From positions 1 through 11,298 of the forward strand of contig SVSO01000084.1 of NCBI GenBank assembly GCA_015064195.1: a stretch of 11,298 bases of DNA, read 5' to 3'. The stretch comes from Oscillospiraceae bacterium. Lineage in GTDB: Bacteria; Bacillota_A; Clostridia; Oscillospirales; CAG-272. Below the pieces are notes generated by a model that had not been told where the DNA came from, did no database searches, and saw only the letters and a list, made by a program, of their open reading frames with translations. A program made the position numbers and the translations under genes. Positions 1-7,279 of this stretch are shown here, piece by piece; within the stretch, counting starts at the first letter, position 1, and every line of letters begins with the position of its first letter.

Positions 1-1487
1 TTCTCCGCGAAAATCTTGGAGACGGAGGCGATGGATTCCTCGGTGCAGACAGGTTTGCCGCAATCGGGGCAGTAGAATACCGGAATCGGCAGACCCCAGT
101 GACGCTGACGGGAAATGCACCAGTCGGCGCGCTCGTTGATCATGGAGACCATACGATCGCCGCCCCATGCGGGCATCCACTGAACATTTTCGCAGACCTT
201 CACAGCGTCGGCGCGGAATGCATCAACGGAGCAGAACCACTGAGGCGTTGCGCGGAAGATGATGGGATTCTTACATCTCCAGCAGTGCGGATAGGAGTGA
301 AGCACCTGCTCGGATGCGAGAAGTGCGCCGGTTTCCTTCATGTCAGCGAGGATGGCTTCGTTGGACTTTTCATAGTAGAGGCCGGCAAATTTGCCTGCGT
401 CCTCCGTCTGATAGCCGCGGTCATCCACGGGAACGATGATGGGCATCTTGTATCTCATGCAGGTCACATAGTCGTCCGCGCCGAAGCCGGGAGCGGTGTG
501 AACGCAGCCGGTACCGCTGTCCATGGTGACATACTCAGCGAGAACGAGCATAGAATCGCGGTCGAGGAAGGGATGTTGTGCCTTCATGTATTCAAAATCA
601 GAGCCGACGAATTCTGCCACGCGCTCGAATTCTTCGATGCCGGCAGCCTTCATGGTGCGCTCGGCCAGCATATCGGCGACGATGTAGGTCTCGCCGTTTG
701 CCTTGACGGCAACGTACTTTTCGCGGGGATGAACTGCGATGGCCAGGTTGCCGGGGAGCGTCCAGGTGGTGGTCGTCCAGATGACGAAATAGGTGTTGTC
801 GAGGTCGAGTGCGGACAGCTTGCCAAGGTCGTCCTTTACCTTAAATTTAACGTAAATAGACGTGCAGTCGATGTCCTTGTATTCAATCTCGGCTTCCGCG
901 AGGGCGGTCTCATCGTGGGGGCACCAGTAAACCGGCTTGAGGCCCTTGTAGATGTAGCCCTTCTTGTACATTTCGCCGAAGACCTTCACTTCGCGCGCTT
1001 CAAACTTGGGGTCCATGGTCAGATAGGGATTGTCCCAGTCGCCCAGCACGCCCAGACGCTTGAAGGAGGTCATCTGAATGTCAACGAAATCCTGCGCGAA
1101 ATCGTGGCAGGCATTGCGGAATTCGGAGATGGACATCTTCTTGCGGTCCAGCTTGTTCTTCTTGATGATGGCGGATTCGATGGGCATACCGTGGTTGTCC
1201 CAGCCGGGAACATAGGGCACCTTGAAGCCGCTCATGGACTTGTATTTATTGATGAAATCCTTGAGCACCTTGTTCAGCGCCGTGCCCATGTGGATGTTGC
1301 CGTTGGAGAAGGGAGGGCCGTCGTGGAGAATGAACAGCGGCTTGTCCGCGTTCTTTTCCAGCATCTTTTCGTAGATATTGTCCTCTGCCCATACCTTGCC
1401 GATTTCCGGCTCACGCTGCGGCAGATTGGCGCGCATGGCGAAGTCGGTATTGGGGAGATTCAGTGTTTTGGAATAATCCTGTGGCAT
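1..1487 (-). CDS. ileS: Isoleucyl-tRNA synthetase, N-terminal ~495 residues (truncated by window edge)
   Basis: Cytoplasmic class I aminoacyl-tRNA synthetase that charges tRNA-Ile and edits misactivated valine. The reverse-strand frame starts at ATG 1487 (MPQDYSKTLNLPNTDF) with AAAGGAG about 9 nt upstream and stays open to base 1, where it leaves the window after ...SVSKIFAE. About 495 of a usual ~930 residues are present; the KMSKS loop, anticodon-binding domain and C-terminal zinc site lie outside. Visible landmarks are HDGPPFSNGNIHMG (residues 55-68, the HIGH region), GWDNHGMPIE, the editing-domain segments TTTTWTLPGN and GTGCVHTAPGFGADDY, and GDRMVSMINERADWCISRQRHWG followed by a CPDCGKPVC zinc-type pair. 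The HIGH tetrapeptide reads HMGT (residues 66-69), so the usual final His is Thr. It follows divIVA by 26 nt, the standard Gram-positive neighbour, so it is probably co-transcribed; no T-box leader fits in that gap. Identity is secure. Confidence 0.97.
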   Translation of the reverse strand, partial: MPQDYSKTLNLPNTDFAMRANLPQREPEIGKVWAEDNIYEKMLEKNADKPLFILHDGPPFSNGNIHMGTALNKVLKDFINKYKSMSGFKVPYVPGWDNHGMPIESAIIKKNKLDRKKMSISEFRNACHDFAQDFVDIQMTSFKRLGVLGDWDNPYLTMDPKFEAREVKVFGEMYKKGYIYKGLKPVYWCPHDETALAEAEIEYKDIDCTSIYVKFKVKDDLGKLSALDLDNTYFVIWTTTTWTLPGNLAIAVHPREKYVAVKANGETYIVADMLAERTMKAAGIEEFERVAEFVGSDFEYMKAQHPFLDRDSMLVLAEYVTMDSGTGCVHTAPGFGADDYVTCMRYKMPIIVPVDDRGYQTEDAGKFAGLYYEKSNEAILADMKETGALLASEQVLHSYPHCWRCKNPIIFRATPQWFCSVDAFRADAVKVCENVQWMPAWGGDRMVSMINERADWCISRQRHWGLPIPVFYCPDCGKPVCTEESIASVSKIFAE

Positions 1488-1513
1488 TGCAGTTTGCTCC
1501 TTTATATGAATGC

Positions 1514-2455
1514 TTATTTTTTCTTCTTTTTCTTGCCGGAATCTTCAAAGAGAAGATTAAAATCGGCGTCATTGTCATCCTTGTCCGCATTTTTTCCGGT
1601 CACGGATTTGACAAAATCGAGGTAACTTGCGTCATCGCCGAGATCGCTGTCCGGCGTATTGATGACGTCATCCTCGTTTGATTCCTTGTAGATCTTGTTC
1701 AGCTCGCGGATGGAATTCTTCAGCCCGGGCTTGTCACCGGTCAGCGGCTCGCGCACGGTTTCAAGCTCCTCCACCGGTTCCGGCTCGCCGAAAATATCGT
1801 CATCGGCCGGCTCTTCCGGGGGAAGCTCCACGGGAATTTCTTCGGAAACCTTCTCAAGTTCAGCCGTCTCCGAATATTCATCTGCCGGTTCTTCGACGGG
1901 CGCTTCTTCTTCCGTCTCCGGAGCGGCATACATGGCGGCGATATCGGCCTTGAGGGAATCCATGGCGGAACGGCGCAGCTCGGACACCTCGGGGATGTTT
2001 TCCTCATCGATGCCGTCGGTCAGCTGATTCACAAGCTGAATATGCTGGCTGTAGCGGGCAAAAAGCTCCTGACGCAGCTCCACCGTGTCATGCTGGAGCG
2101 CGGCGTAAAGATCACGCGCAACGGCGATCTTCTCCGCAAAATCGGAAAGAATGCTGTTGCAGGAGGATTTCGCGGACTGGATAATGGCTTCGGCGCGATT
2201 TTCCGCGTCGGACTTGATTTTGTTTGCCGCGCGCTTGGCATCCACCAGCGCACTGCGGATGGAATCCTCATCGCTTTTCAGCTCGTCAAGGCGGGTCATG
2301 GTGGCCTTCAGCTTGCGCTCCAGCTCATCGTTCTCGCGATACAGCTCAGTGTATTTTTCGATGAGAAATTCTATGTATTCATCCACTTCAACGGGATTGT
2401 AGCCGCGCATGGCTTTGCCGAAGGTCTTGTTTTTTAATTCATGCGGAGGAAGCAT
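1514..2455 (-). CDS. divIVA: DivIVA-family coiled-coil cell-division protein
   Basis: DivIVA proteins bind curved membrane at septa and poles and scaffold division or cell-wall proteins. The start is placed at ATG 2455 because the resulting MLPPHELKNKTFGKAMRGYN matches the family N-terminus (M-L-x-P-x-x-[IL]-x-N-K-x-F...RGY...EVDE) and AAAGGA sits 8 nt upstream; ATG 2464 (adding MKP) is the alternative. The product is 313 residues. The lipid-binding domain is at about 1-45. Coiled coil follows to about 145 (heptad-like ENDELERKLKATMTRLDELK, then an Ala/Lys-rich segment). Residues 179-238 are a Glu/Pro-rich, probably disordered acidic stretch, a helix-prone KNSIRELNKIYKES comes at about 246-259, a second acidic stretch runs to 305, and the protein ends in six lysines (308-313). 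The tail is much longer than in B. subtilis DivIVA. It sits between ylmH and ileS, the expected order. Confidence 0.93.
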   Translation of the reverse strand: MLPPHELKNKTFGKAMRGYNPVEVDEYIEFLIEKYTELYRENDELERKLKATMTRLDELKSDEDSIRSALVDAKRAANKIKSDAENRAEAIIQSAKSSCNSILSDFAEKIAVARDLYAALQHDTVELRQELFARYSQHIQLVNQLTDGIDEENIPEVSELRRSAMDSLKADIAAMYAAPETEEEAPVEEPADEYSETAELEKVSEEIPVELPPEEPADDDIFGEPEPVEELETVREPLTGDKPGLKNSIRELNKIYKESNEDDVINTPDSDLGDDASYLDFVKSVTGKNADKDDNDADFNLLFEDSGKKKKKK

Positions 2456-2486
2456 TGGTTTCATCCTTTCGTTAAATTTAACCGTG

Positions 2487-3329
2487 CTACAGATAACGGC
2501 GGGCTTCGAGACGGAGCCGTCCTTTCGCGGAACGCTCGTCAAGGCTGTCGATGACAAATTTGCCGCCCCTGCAGCCGGTCACTTTTCTTGCCGACAGAAT
2601 ATCGCCCGCCGCGACCTCGGCATCCGGTTCCGTGGCGGGAAAATGATTGTGATCCACAAGTCCCTGACGGATCAGCTCCTTTGCTGTCTCGCGGGACGTG
2701 CGGCAAAGCTCGGACAGCACTCCGTCAAGCCGCGCGGAAGCGACTGTGCCGCGAATGCTCTCAAAGCTGCGGGTATAGCGAAAATCCACGGGCAGCGTGA
2801 CATCCACGGTTTTCACCTTGTCGCGCCCGATGGAAACAAGCTCATTTTTCAGAAAATCGGCGACCTTCGGCGATGCAAAGAGGATCGCGCCCTCATCGTC
2901 AAGGAGAATGTCGCCAAGGGCTGCGCGATCAATGCCAAGCCCGGTGAGCGCGCCGAGAAAATCCCGGTGAGCCAGCCTCACATAGCCGCTTGATTTGACG
3001 CGCAGAGGTGTGATGGCGGCGGAAAGCTCGTCCCGGCAAACATCGGCAGGGGAAGTATCCTCCGTCAGGGCATAGCGATAATATGCCGGCAGACAGCAAA
3101 AAATTGCACGCTCGGCATCGGGATAGCCGCCCCAGAAAAAGCACAGCGGGTCGGATTCATCGCCGGCAAAATAACGGGGCAGCATTTGTTGGATGATAAA
3201 CTGTTCGCGGGAATTGAGAAAGCTGCTGAGTGCGGGTGAGCCGTTGCCCGCGCGGGCATACAGCTCCTCCATGCGCCGGACGAGCAGCTGTTCTTCATCC
3301 GACAGCCGTCCATACAGTTGAAACGCCAT
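2487..3329 (-). CDS. ylmH: YlmH-type S4-domain RNA-binding protein
   Basis: 280 residues. The N-terminal part matches YlmH, including the family signature HRDFLGALTGLGIDRAALGDI (121-141 region) and the preceding VKSSGYVRLA strand. The C-terminal part is an S4 RNA-binding domain (about 198-262: ARLDGVLSELCRTSRETAKEL, then GLVDHNHF and a DILSARK turn) followed by a basic KGRLRLEARR end. In B. subtilis YlmH binds stalled large ribosomal subunits and contributes to ribosome-associated quality control; the same role here is inferred from family. The glycine-rich turn at the end of the S4 domain reads GCRGGKF rather than the usual GxGRF type, a modest divergence. The start codon overlaps the ylmG stop by one base (TGATG), indicating translational coupling. 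It ends 31 nt before the divIVA start. Confidence 0.93.
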   Translation of the reverse strand: MAFQLYGRLSDEEQLLVRRMEELYARAGNGSPALSSFLNSREQFIIQQMLPRYFAGDESDPLCFFWGGYPDAERAIFCCLPAYYRYALTEDTSPADVCRDELSAAITPLRVKSSGYVRLAHRDFLGALTGLGIDRAALGDILLDDEGAILFASPKVADFLKNELVSIGRDKVKTVDVTLPVDFRYTRSFESIRGTVASARLDGVLSELCRTSRETAKELIRQGLVDHNHFPATEPDAEVAAGDILSARKVTGCRGGKFVIDSLDERSAKGRLRLEARRYL

Positions 3330-3607
3330 CAGATCACCACCGGAAGTGCGATCTGGAGCACGCTCAGCAGAACGAATGCGATGAAGAAGGAGAGATCGAT
3401 GGGCAGATCGCGGATGGAGTCAAAGCGATCAAGGATCATGCGAACCGGTACGATGACCGGCTCTGTGACCATCATGATAAAATTGAAGAAATGGGAATCC
3501 TCATCCACGGGAAGCCATGACATAATGGCGCGGATCATCATGAGAAACTGCAGAATCGAGATGAAGATCGTCACGAACTGCGTGATTACATAGATAAACT
3601 GAATCAA
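3329..3607 (-). CDS. ylmG: YlmG/YggT-family small membrane protein (TTG start)
   Basis: 92 residues with two hydrophobic segments (about 5-30 and 70-92). Between them are the YggT signatures RAIMSWLPVDEDSHF, the TEPVIVPVRMIL motif and IDLSFFIAFVLL. The exact biochemical role of the family is unknown; it is linked to membrane and division or chloroplast nucleoid organisation in other organisms. The start is TTG at 3607, chosen because GGAG lies 7 nt upstream and the first transmembrane segment needs these residues; the next in-frame Met codons would delete it. The stop overlaps the ylmH ATG by one base. A 63-nt spacer separates it from sepF. Confidence 0.9.
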   Translation of the reverse strand: MIQFIYVITQFVTIFISILQFLMMIRAIMSWLPVDEDSHFFNFIMMVTEPVIVPVRMILDRFDSIRDLPIDLSFFIAFVLLSVLQIALPVVI

Positions 3608-3670
3608 AACGGTGCTCCGTCATGACCGGAAAGCCGACAGCGGCGGGGAATACATCCCGCCTGCGGTTGG

Positions 3671-4156
3671 TCAGATTTCGTTTTCGTAATACTCGTTTTC
3701 AGGCTCCTTCTGACGCTTTTCGCGCAGAGGACCATCGGAAACATCCACGTTGCAGGGCGTGATGACATAAGTATTGTTGGCAACGCGCTTGAGGTTGCCG
3801 TTGATGGAATATGCGACGCCGGAAAGGAAGTCCAGAAGACGGCGTGCTGTCTCCTTGTTGGTCTCCTCAAGGTTGAGGACAACGGTGCGGCGGTTGAGCA
3901 GGTGATTTGCGATCTGGGGAACATTGTCAAAGCGTTCAGGCTTGACCACCTTCAATTCAAGGGAGCTGCCGCTGACCTGCATACCGTCATCCTGAGCGGG
4001 TACGCCATACTGATCCTGAGGTATATACTGCTGCTGCGTGGTCTGCTGATACATCTGGCTGTCGTTGAAATCACTCTGGATCTGATCGGTGTAGTCGTCG
4101 TATGCCGGATCGTTCTCGGGATTGATACCCTGCTTAATCTTGTCAAAAAGTCCCAT
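3671..4156 (-). CDS. sepF: SepF, FtsZ-binding membrane anchor
   Basis: 161 residues. SepF tethers FtsZ filaments to the membrane and aligns the Z-ring in Gram-positives. The N-terminal MGLFDKIKQ is the amphipathic membrane-targeting helix. Residues about 15-60 are a Gln/Asp/Tyr-rich flexible linker. Residues about 66-140 are the conserved C-terminal domain, with VVLNLEETNKETARRLLDFL (92-111) and the strand VANNTYVITPCNVDV (125-139). A charged KRQKEPENEYYENEI tail follows. The start is supported by GGAGG 9 nt upstream of ATG 4156. It lies 44 nt after ylmE and upstream of ylmG, the standard order. A promoter inside ylmE may drive it independently. Confidence 0.96.
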   Translation of the reverse strand: MGLFDKIKQGINPENDPAYDDYTDQIQSDFNDSQMYQQTTQQQYIPQDQYGVPAQDDGMQVSGSSLELKVVKPERFDNVPQIANHLLNRRTVVLNLEETNKETARRLLDFLSGVAYSINGNLKRVANNTYVITPCNVDVSDGPLREKRQKEPENEYYENEI

Positions 4157-4200
4157 TCTATGTTACCTCCAATAATTATGCAACATCATATTTTTTTATT

Positions 4201-4935
4201 TTATGCCCTTGCTCCGAAGATGGTGGAGCCGAGCCGGATCTCAGTTGAGCCGCATTGCAGCGCCTCGGGATAGCTGCCGCTCATGCCCATAGAGAGCACG
4301 TCGAATTGTGCCATACTATTATTATGAGCGATATTTTGTGAAATGTCAAGAAAAAGTTGAAAAGTTTCTGCAAAAAATTTCAAATAATCGCTTTTTTCGT
4401 CACATTTCGGCGCGATGGTCATCAGTCCGCGGAGTCTGAGGGAGGAGAGGTGTGCAAGCTCGCCAAGGAACGATGCCAGCTCCTCAGGCATGACGCCGCC
4501 CTTCTGCGGTTCGCGGCCGATATTGACCTCGACGAGGATATCCATTATCAGACCGTGCTTTTTTGCCTGCCTGTCGATCTCAGCGGCCAGCTTTACGCTG
4601 TCAACCGATTCGATCATGTCAACCTTGTCGATGATGTATTTGACTTTGTTCGTCTGGAGACTGCCGATGAGATGGATCTCCAGCTTGTCCCTGCCGGGGG
4701 GTGTATGCAGGCTGTCGTATTTTTCAAGCAGCTCCTGCACACGGTTTTCGCCGATGGCGGTGATGCCGAGATGGTCGATGGCGTAGTTGATCACGTCTGC
4801 CGGGACGGTTTTTGTGACGGCCAGCAGCTTGACCTGCCGGTCGGGCGCAAGGTCAGCGATCTGCCGCCTTGCCGCCTCAACATTTGCCGAGATTGTGTCG
4901 AAATCGAAGCTGCGTGCTTCGGTAGATGTTTCCAT
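4201..4935 (-). CDS. ylmE: YggS/YlmE-family pyridoxal-phosphate-binding protein
   Basis: 244 residues, the usual length of the family (PLPBP/YggS). It is a single-domain TIM-barrel protein that binds PLP without known enzymatic activity and maintains vitamin B6 and amino-acid balance. The PLP lysine is K42 in LLAVTKTV. Other signatures are GENRVQELLEKY, HLIGSLQTNKVKYI, VEVNIGREPQKGG, RGLMTIAP and the phosphate-binding end LSMGMSGSYPEAL...GSTEIRLGSTIFGARA. ATG 4935 is preceded by AAAGGA, 18 nt after the stop of the HlyD-like gene. The stretch encoding about residues 180-207 is clearly more AT-rich than its surroundings and contains a promoter-like sequence (4321-4349). The second-last motif has Ser where Asp is common (MSGSY for MSGDY), a tolerable change. 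Confidence 0.96.
   Translation of the reverse strand: METSTEARSFDFDTISANVEAARRQIADLAPDRQVKLLAVTKTVPADVINYAIDHLGITAIGENRVQELLEKYDSLHTPPGRDKLEIHLIGSLQTNKVKYIIDKVDMIESVDSVKLAAEIDRQAKKHGLIMDILVEVNIGREPQKGGVMPEELASFLGELAHLSSLRLRGLMTIAPKCDEKSDYLKFFAETFQLFLDISQNIAHNNSMAQFDVLSMGMSGSYPEALQCGSTEIRLGSTIFGARA
4321..4349 (-). promoter_or_regulatory. Candidate internal sigma-A promoter inside ylmE, upstream of sepF
   Basis: Read on the minus strand: TTGACA (4344-4349), a 17-bp spacer, then CATAAT (4321-4326). This is a perfect -35 and a 5/6 match to the -10 at optimal spacing. Transcription would start near 4314, about 158 nt before the sepF ATG. It coincides with an AT-rich patch in the otherwise GC-richer ylmE gene. 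It could give separate control of sepF-ylmG-ylmH-divIVA-ileS. No experiment supports it; the call rests on the consensus match. Confidence 0.5.
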
Positions 4936-4953
4936 GCTTGTCCTTTTTTGCGG

Positions 4954-6228
4954 CTAAGAGATCATCTTACCGACGTAGAGATCCTTGCCTCCGGTTATCA
5001 TGATATCGTAAAGTGCCAGTTTTTCAGGGTATTCAGGGTCATTCACATCCTGGGGAGCGACCACATAGTAGCCGTCCGATTCCAGCAGCACGTCGATGTA
5101 TCGGAAATCCACGGTGTTGCCGATGAGGATGTAGACGCCCATTCTGCCGTCTAACAGACGCGCCGCCGAGATGGGCACCTTGTAGCCTGTGTAGGAGCTG
5201 CGCACGATCTCCACCGGCTGCATTCTGCGGAAGGAGAAATCCTCCGGAATTTCGTAGCAGGAGAAGATGAGCAGTACGCGGCGGCTGTTATCGGGTGCGA
5301 CCACATCCGTAAGCTTCATGGTCAGCATAACGTCATTGTTATAGGGGAAGGATATGTTGTAGTTCCAGCCCTCGTTGTAATAGCGAAGCTCCTCACGCGT
5401 CGTTTCCAGAACGATGGACCATGTGAAGTCCGTAGCGATCTTTCCGATGGCGGTGGGATGATAGCTTCGCGGCTCGCTTTTTATGATCTCATCGAATTTT
5501 TCAACGGTCATACTGCTTGCCAGATCGCCGGTGAAGATGTATTCGTAGCCGTCGAGGGTGGAGGAGAAGAAGCCGGCAGTGGGAGCAAGAACCGTCTCGC
5601 TTACACTGTCGAGGCTGGCAGTGAGGGCATCGCGCTCAGCCTTCAGGCTCTCGATTGCCCCGTCGAAATTTTCAACGCGGCCGGTGATGACCTGACGCTT
5701 ATTGAGCAGTGTCAGCAGCTCATCGCGGCGTTTGGGAAGATTCTGATAGGTGGAATCCTCGGCGGCGCTGCGGATGGTGTAGTAAAATTCGCTGATGCGC
5801 GCGTCGATGGTCGCGGTATCGGAGGCGGCGAGTCCTTCCACGGAATTGCTCTCGGTGAGCAGCTCGATCTTGTGGTCGAGGGTGATGATCTCGTCGCGGG
5901 TGAGGCTTCCGGAGTCGTCATTGCCGGCATAAATGGAAGCCAGAACTGCGTCCTTGCGCACCTTTGTGCCGTCGGAAAAGCTGTAGCCGATGCCGCCGGT
6001 AACGGTGGAATAGACGATCTGCTCATTTCTGAGAATGTAGGCGTCAAATTCGACCGTATCGTTTTCGGTGATCTGGAGGGCATACTGCGTGATCATCTCC
6101 GTGCCGAAGCTGTTGATAAAGTGGTAGCCGAGGTAAATGACGACCACGATGGAGATCACGACGGACAGCAGATAGCCGAGCCAGCCGGAAAAGGGATTCT
6201 TTGCGGTTTGATCCTTTGTGTTCTGCAT
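4954..6228 (-). CDS. HlyD-family (membrane-fusion-like) single-pass membrane protein, first gene of the ylm operon
   Basis: 424 residues. A short charged N-terminus is followed by one transmembrane helix (about 17-37), so most of the protein should be outside the membrane. The two halves of a biotinyl-lipoyl-like hairpin are visible: FDAYILRNEQIVYS...FSDGTKVRKDAVLASIY (61-100) and TVLAPTAGFFSSTLDGYE (212-229). Helical, partly coiled-coil sequence (about 108-210) lies between them. Beta-rich domains follow, including VPISAARLLDGRMGVYILIG (351-370), typical of HlyD-type adaptors. These features match proteins annotated as HlyD-family efflux adaptors, but no ABC transporter, permease or outer-membrane partner is nearby. 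Position at the head of the division operon, 18 nt from ylmE, suggests a role in the envelope or divisome rather than export. That is inference. AGGA lies just upstream of the ATG. Confidence 0.8.
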   Translation of the reverse strand: MQNTKDQTAKNPFSGWLGYLLSVVISIVVVIYLGYHFINSFGTEMITQYALQITENDTVEFDAYILRNEQIVYSTVTGGIGYSFSDGTKVRKDAVLASIYAGNDDSGSLTRDEIITLDHKIELLTESNSVEGLAASDTATIDARISEFYYTIRSAAEDSTYQNLPKRRDELLTLLNKRQVITGRVENFDGAIESLKAERDALTASLDSVSETVLAPTAGFFSSTLDGYEYIFTGDLASSMTVEKFDEIIKSEPRSYHPTAIGKIATDFTWSIVLETTREELRYYNEGWNYNISFPYNNDVMLTMKLTDVVAPDNSRRVLLIFSCYEIPEDFSFRRMQPVEIVRSSYTGYKVPISAARLLDGRMGVYILIGNTVDFRYIDVLLESDGYYVVAPQDVNDPEYPEKLALYDIMITGGKDLYVGKMIS

Positions 6229-6248
6229 TCCGAATCCTTATACTGCGA

Positions 6249-6275
6249 GTGATATTATACCTACTATTATATCAC
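6249..6275. repeat. Inverted repeat overlapping the ylm-operon -10 elements (possible operator)
   Basis: A perfect 7-bp inverted repeat, GTGATAT (6249-6255) and ATATCAC (6269-6275), with a 13-bp centre. It straddles two copies of TATAAT on the minus strand (6266-6271 and 6254-6259). The position over the -10 region would suit a repressor site, but AT-rich promoters produce such symmetry by chance quite often, so this is a weak call. Confidence 0.3.
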
Positions 6276-6294
6276 ATCTTGCGCATTAAGTTAA
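6266..6294 (-). promoter_or_regulatory. Sigma-A promoter for the HlyD-like/ylm/divIVA/ileS operon
   Basis: Minus-strand TTAACT (6289-6294, 4/6 to consensus), 17-bp spacer and a perfect TATAAT (6266-6271), with the start site expected near 6259. The -35 lies within the last codons of miaA. A second TATAAT at 6254-6259 has no good -35. No terminator is visible between miaA and this promoter, so read-through from miaA is also possible. Confidence 0.6.
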
Positions 6295-7209
6295 GAGTTT
6301 TGACGCAATGTTTACAATAACTTCAAAATTTCCGTCCGGTTTTATCCAATTGACCGCCGGATTTCGCCGGAACCATGTGAGCTGACGCTTGGCGTAGCGG
6401 CGGGAAGCCAGCTTGATCTGATCGGCGGCTTCGGCAAGGGTGATGTGACCGTCGAAATAATCGATGAATTCCTTGTAGCCGATGGCTTGAGCCGCTGAGG
6501 AATTCCGTGTCAGCCGTCCGGATTCGAGGAGGGTACGCACTTCGTCCGGCAGCCCCGCTTCCATCATCCCATCGACCCGCAGATCGATGCGGCGGTAAAG
6601 CTCCTCCCGCTCCCAGTCAAGGGCGAGGATGACGGCATCATACGGCGGCTCGCGAAGCCGGCTTTTGGCGTCCCATTCGGTTTTGGTGATGCCGCTTGCA
6701 AGGTAGATCTCCAGTGCCCGCGCCACACGCTTCACGTTGTTTTCGTGGGTCGCGGCGGCCGCATGGGGATCGACCGCTCTCAGACGCTCCCAGAGCGCGT
6801 GCGGGCCGTCACGATCCGCATCGGCGAGGAGCGCGGCACGAAGCTCGGGATCCGTCTCCACGTCGGCGTAATCGTTGTCCGTCAGCACCGCGTCAAGATA
6901 CAGTCCCGTGCCGCCGCAGAAAATGGGCAGCTTTCCGCGGGAAAGAATGTCGGCGACGGCAGACTTTGCGCGGGGGGCATATTCGGCGGCGGAGAAGGAT
7001 TCCGACGGCTCGAGGATATCGATCATGTGATGGGGGATTCCGCACATTTCATCGGGTGTGGGCTTGGCCGTGCCGATGTCCATGCCGCGGTAGATCTGCA
7101 TGGAGTCGCAGGAGATGATCTCGCCGTCAAACTGCTTTGCGAGGGCAATGGAAAGCGCCGTTTTGCCGGATGCGGTCGGCCCGACAACGGCGGCGATTTT
7201 TGGTTTCAT
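6286..7209 (-). CDS. miaA: tRNA dimethylallyltransferase MiaA
   Basis: 307 residues, normal for the family. MiaA transfers a dimethylallyl group from DMAPP to N6 of A37 in tRNAs that read UNN codons. Visible features are the P-loop GPTASGKT (10-17), SCDSMQIYRGMDIGTAK (33-49) with the conserved Asp35, PHHMIDI, GGTGLYLDAVL, the ENNVKRVARALEIY segment, AQAIGYKE and KRQLTWFRRNP near the C-terminus. ATG 7209 is chosen because MKPKIAAVVGPTASGKT is the canonical N-terminus. The frame stays open upstream to 7437, but that start would lie upstream of the promoter at 7280-7308 and beyond the preceding gene's terminator. The ribosome site is weak (GGA about 11 nt away). ATG 7260 (17 more residues) is possible but has an even poorer site. 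Confidence 0.96.
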   Translation of the reverse strand: MKPKIAAVVGPTASGKTALSIALAKQFDGEIISCDSMQIYRGMDIGTAKPTPDEMCGIPHHMIDILEPSESFSAAEYAPRAKSAVADILSRGKLPIFCGGTGLYLDAVLTDNDYADVETDPELRAALLADADRDGPHALWERLRAVDPHAAAATHENNVKRVARALEIYLASGITKTEWDAKSRLREPPYDAVILALDWEREELYRRIDLRVDGMMEAGLPDEVRTLLESGRLTRNSSAAQAIGYKEFIDYFDGHITLAEAADQIKLASRRYAKRQLTWFRRNPAVNWIKPDGNFEVIVNIASKLLT

Positions 7210-7279
7210 AGCACATTTTCCGGAGCAGTGCCGAAAATCCGGCGATCCTGTCCGTCTCATCAAATTTTTTCTCAATAAT

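Noticed and set aside
1488..1513. Possible T-box leader for ileS
   Set aside because: Only 26 nt separate divIVA and ileS, far too short for a T-box; ileS is read as part of the operon.
99..1625. 508-codon open frame on the plus strand
   Set aside because: It is antisense to ileS and divIVA, which are unmistakable in the reverse frame. Its protein shows the Val/Gly/His-rich look of a shadow frame and no family motifs.
3642..3661. GGCGGG/CCCGCC hairpin between sepF and ylmG as a terminator
   Set aside because: A 6-bp stem is present but no U-tract follows on the minus strand, and the genes downstream need read-through; at most a processing or pausing hairpin.
4157..4200. AT-rich gap between ylmE and sepF as a promoter
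   Set aside because: A CATAAT is present near 4171-4176 but no -35 at a workable distance; the internal ylmE site is much better.
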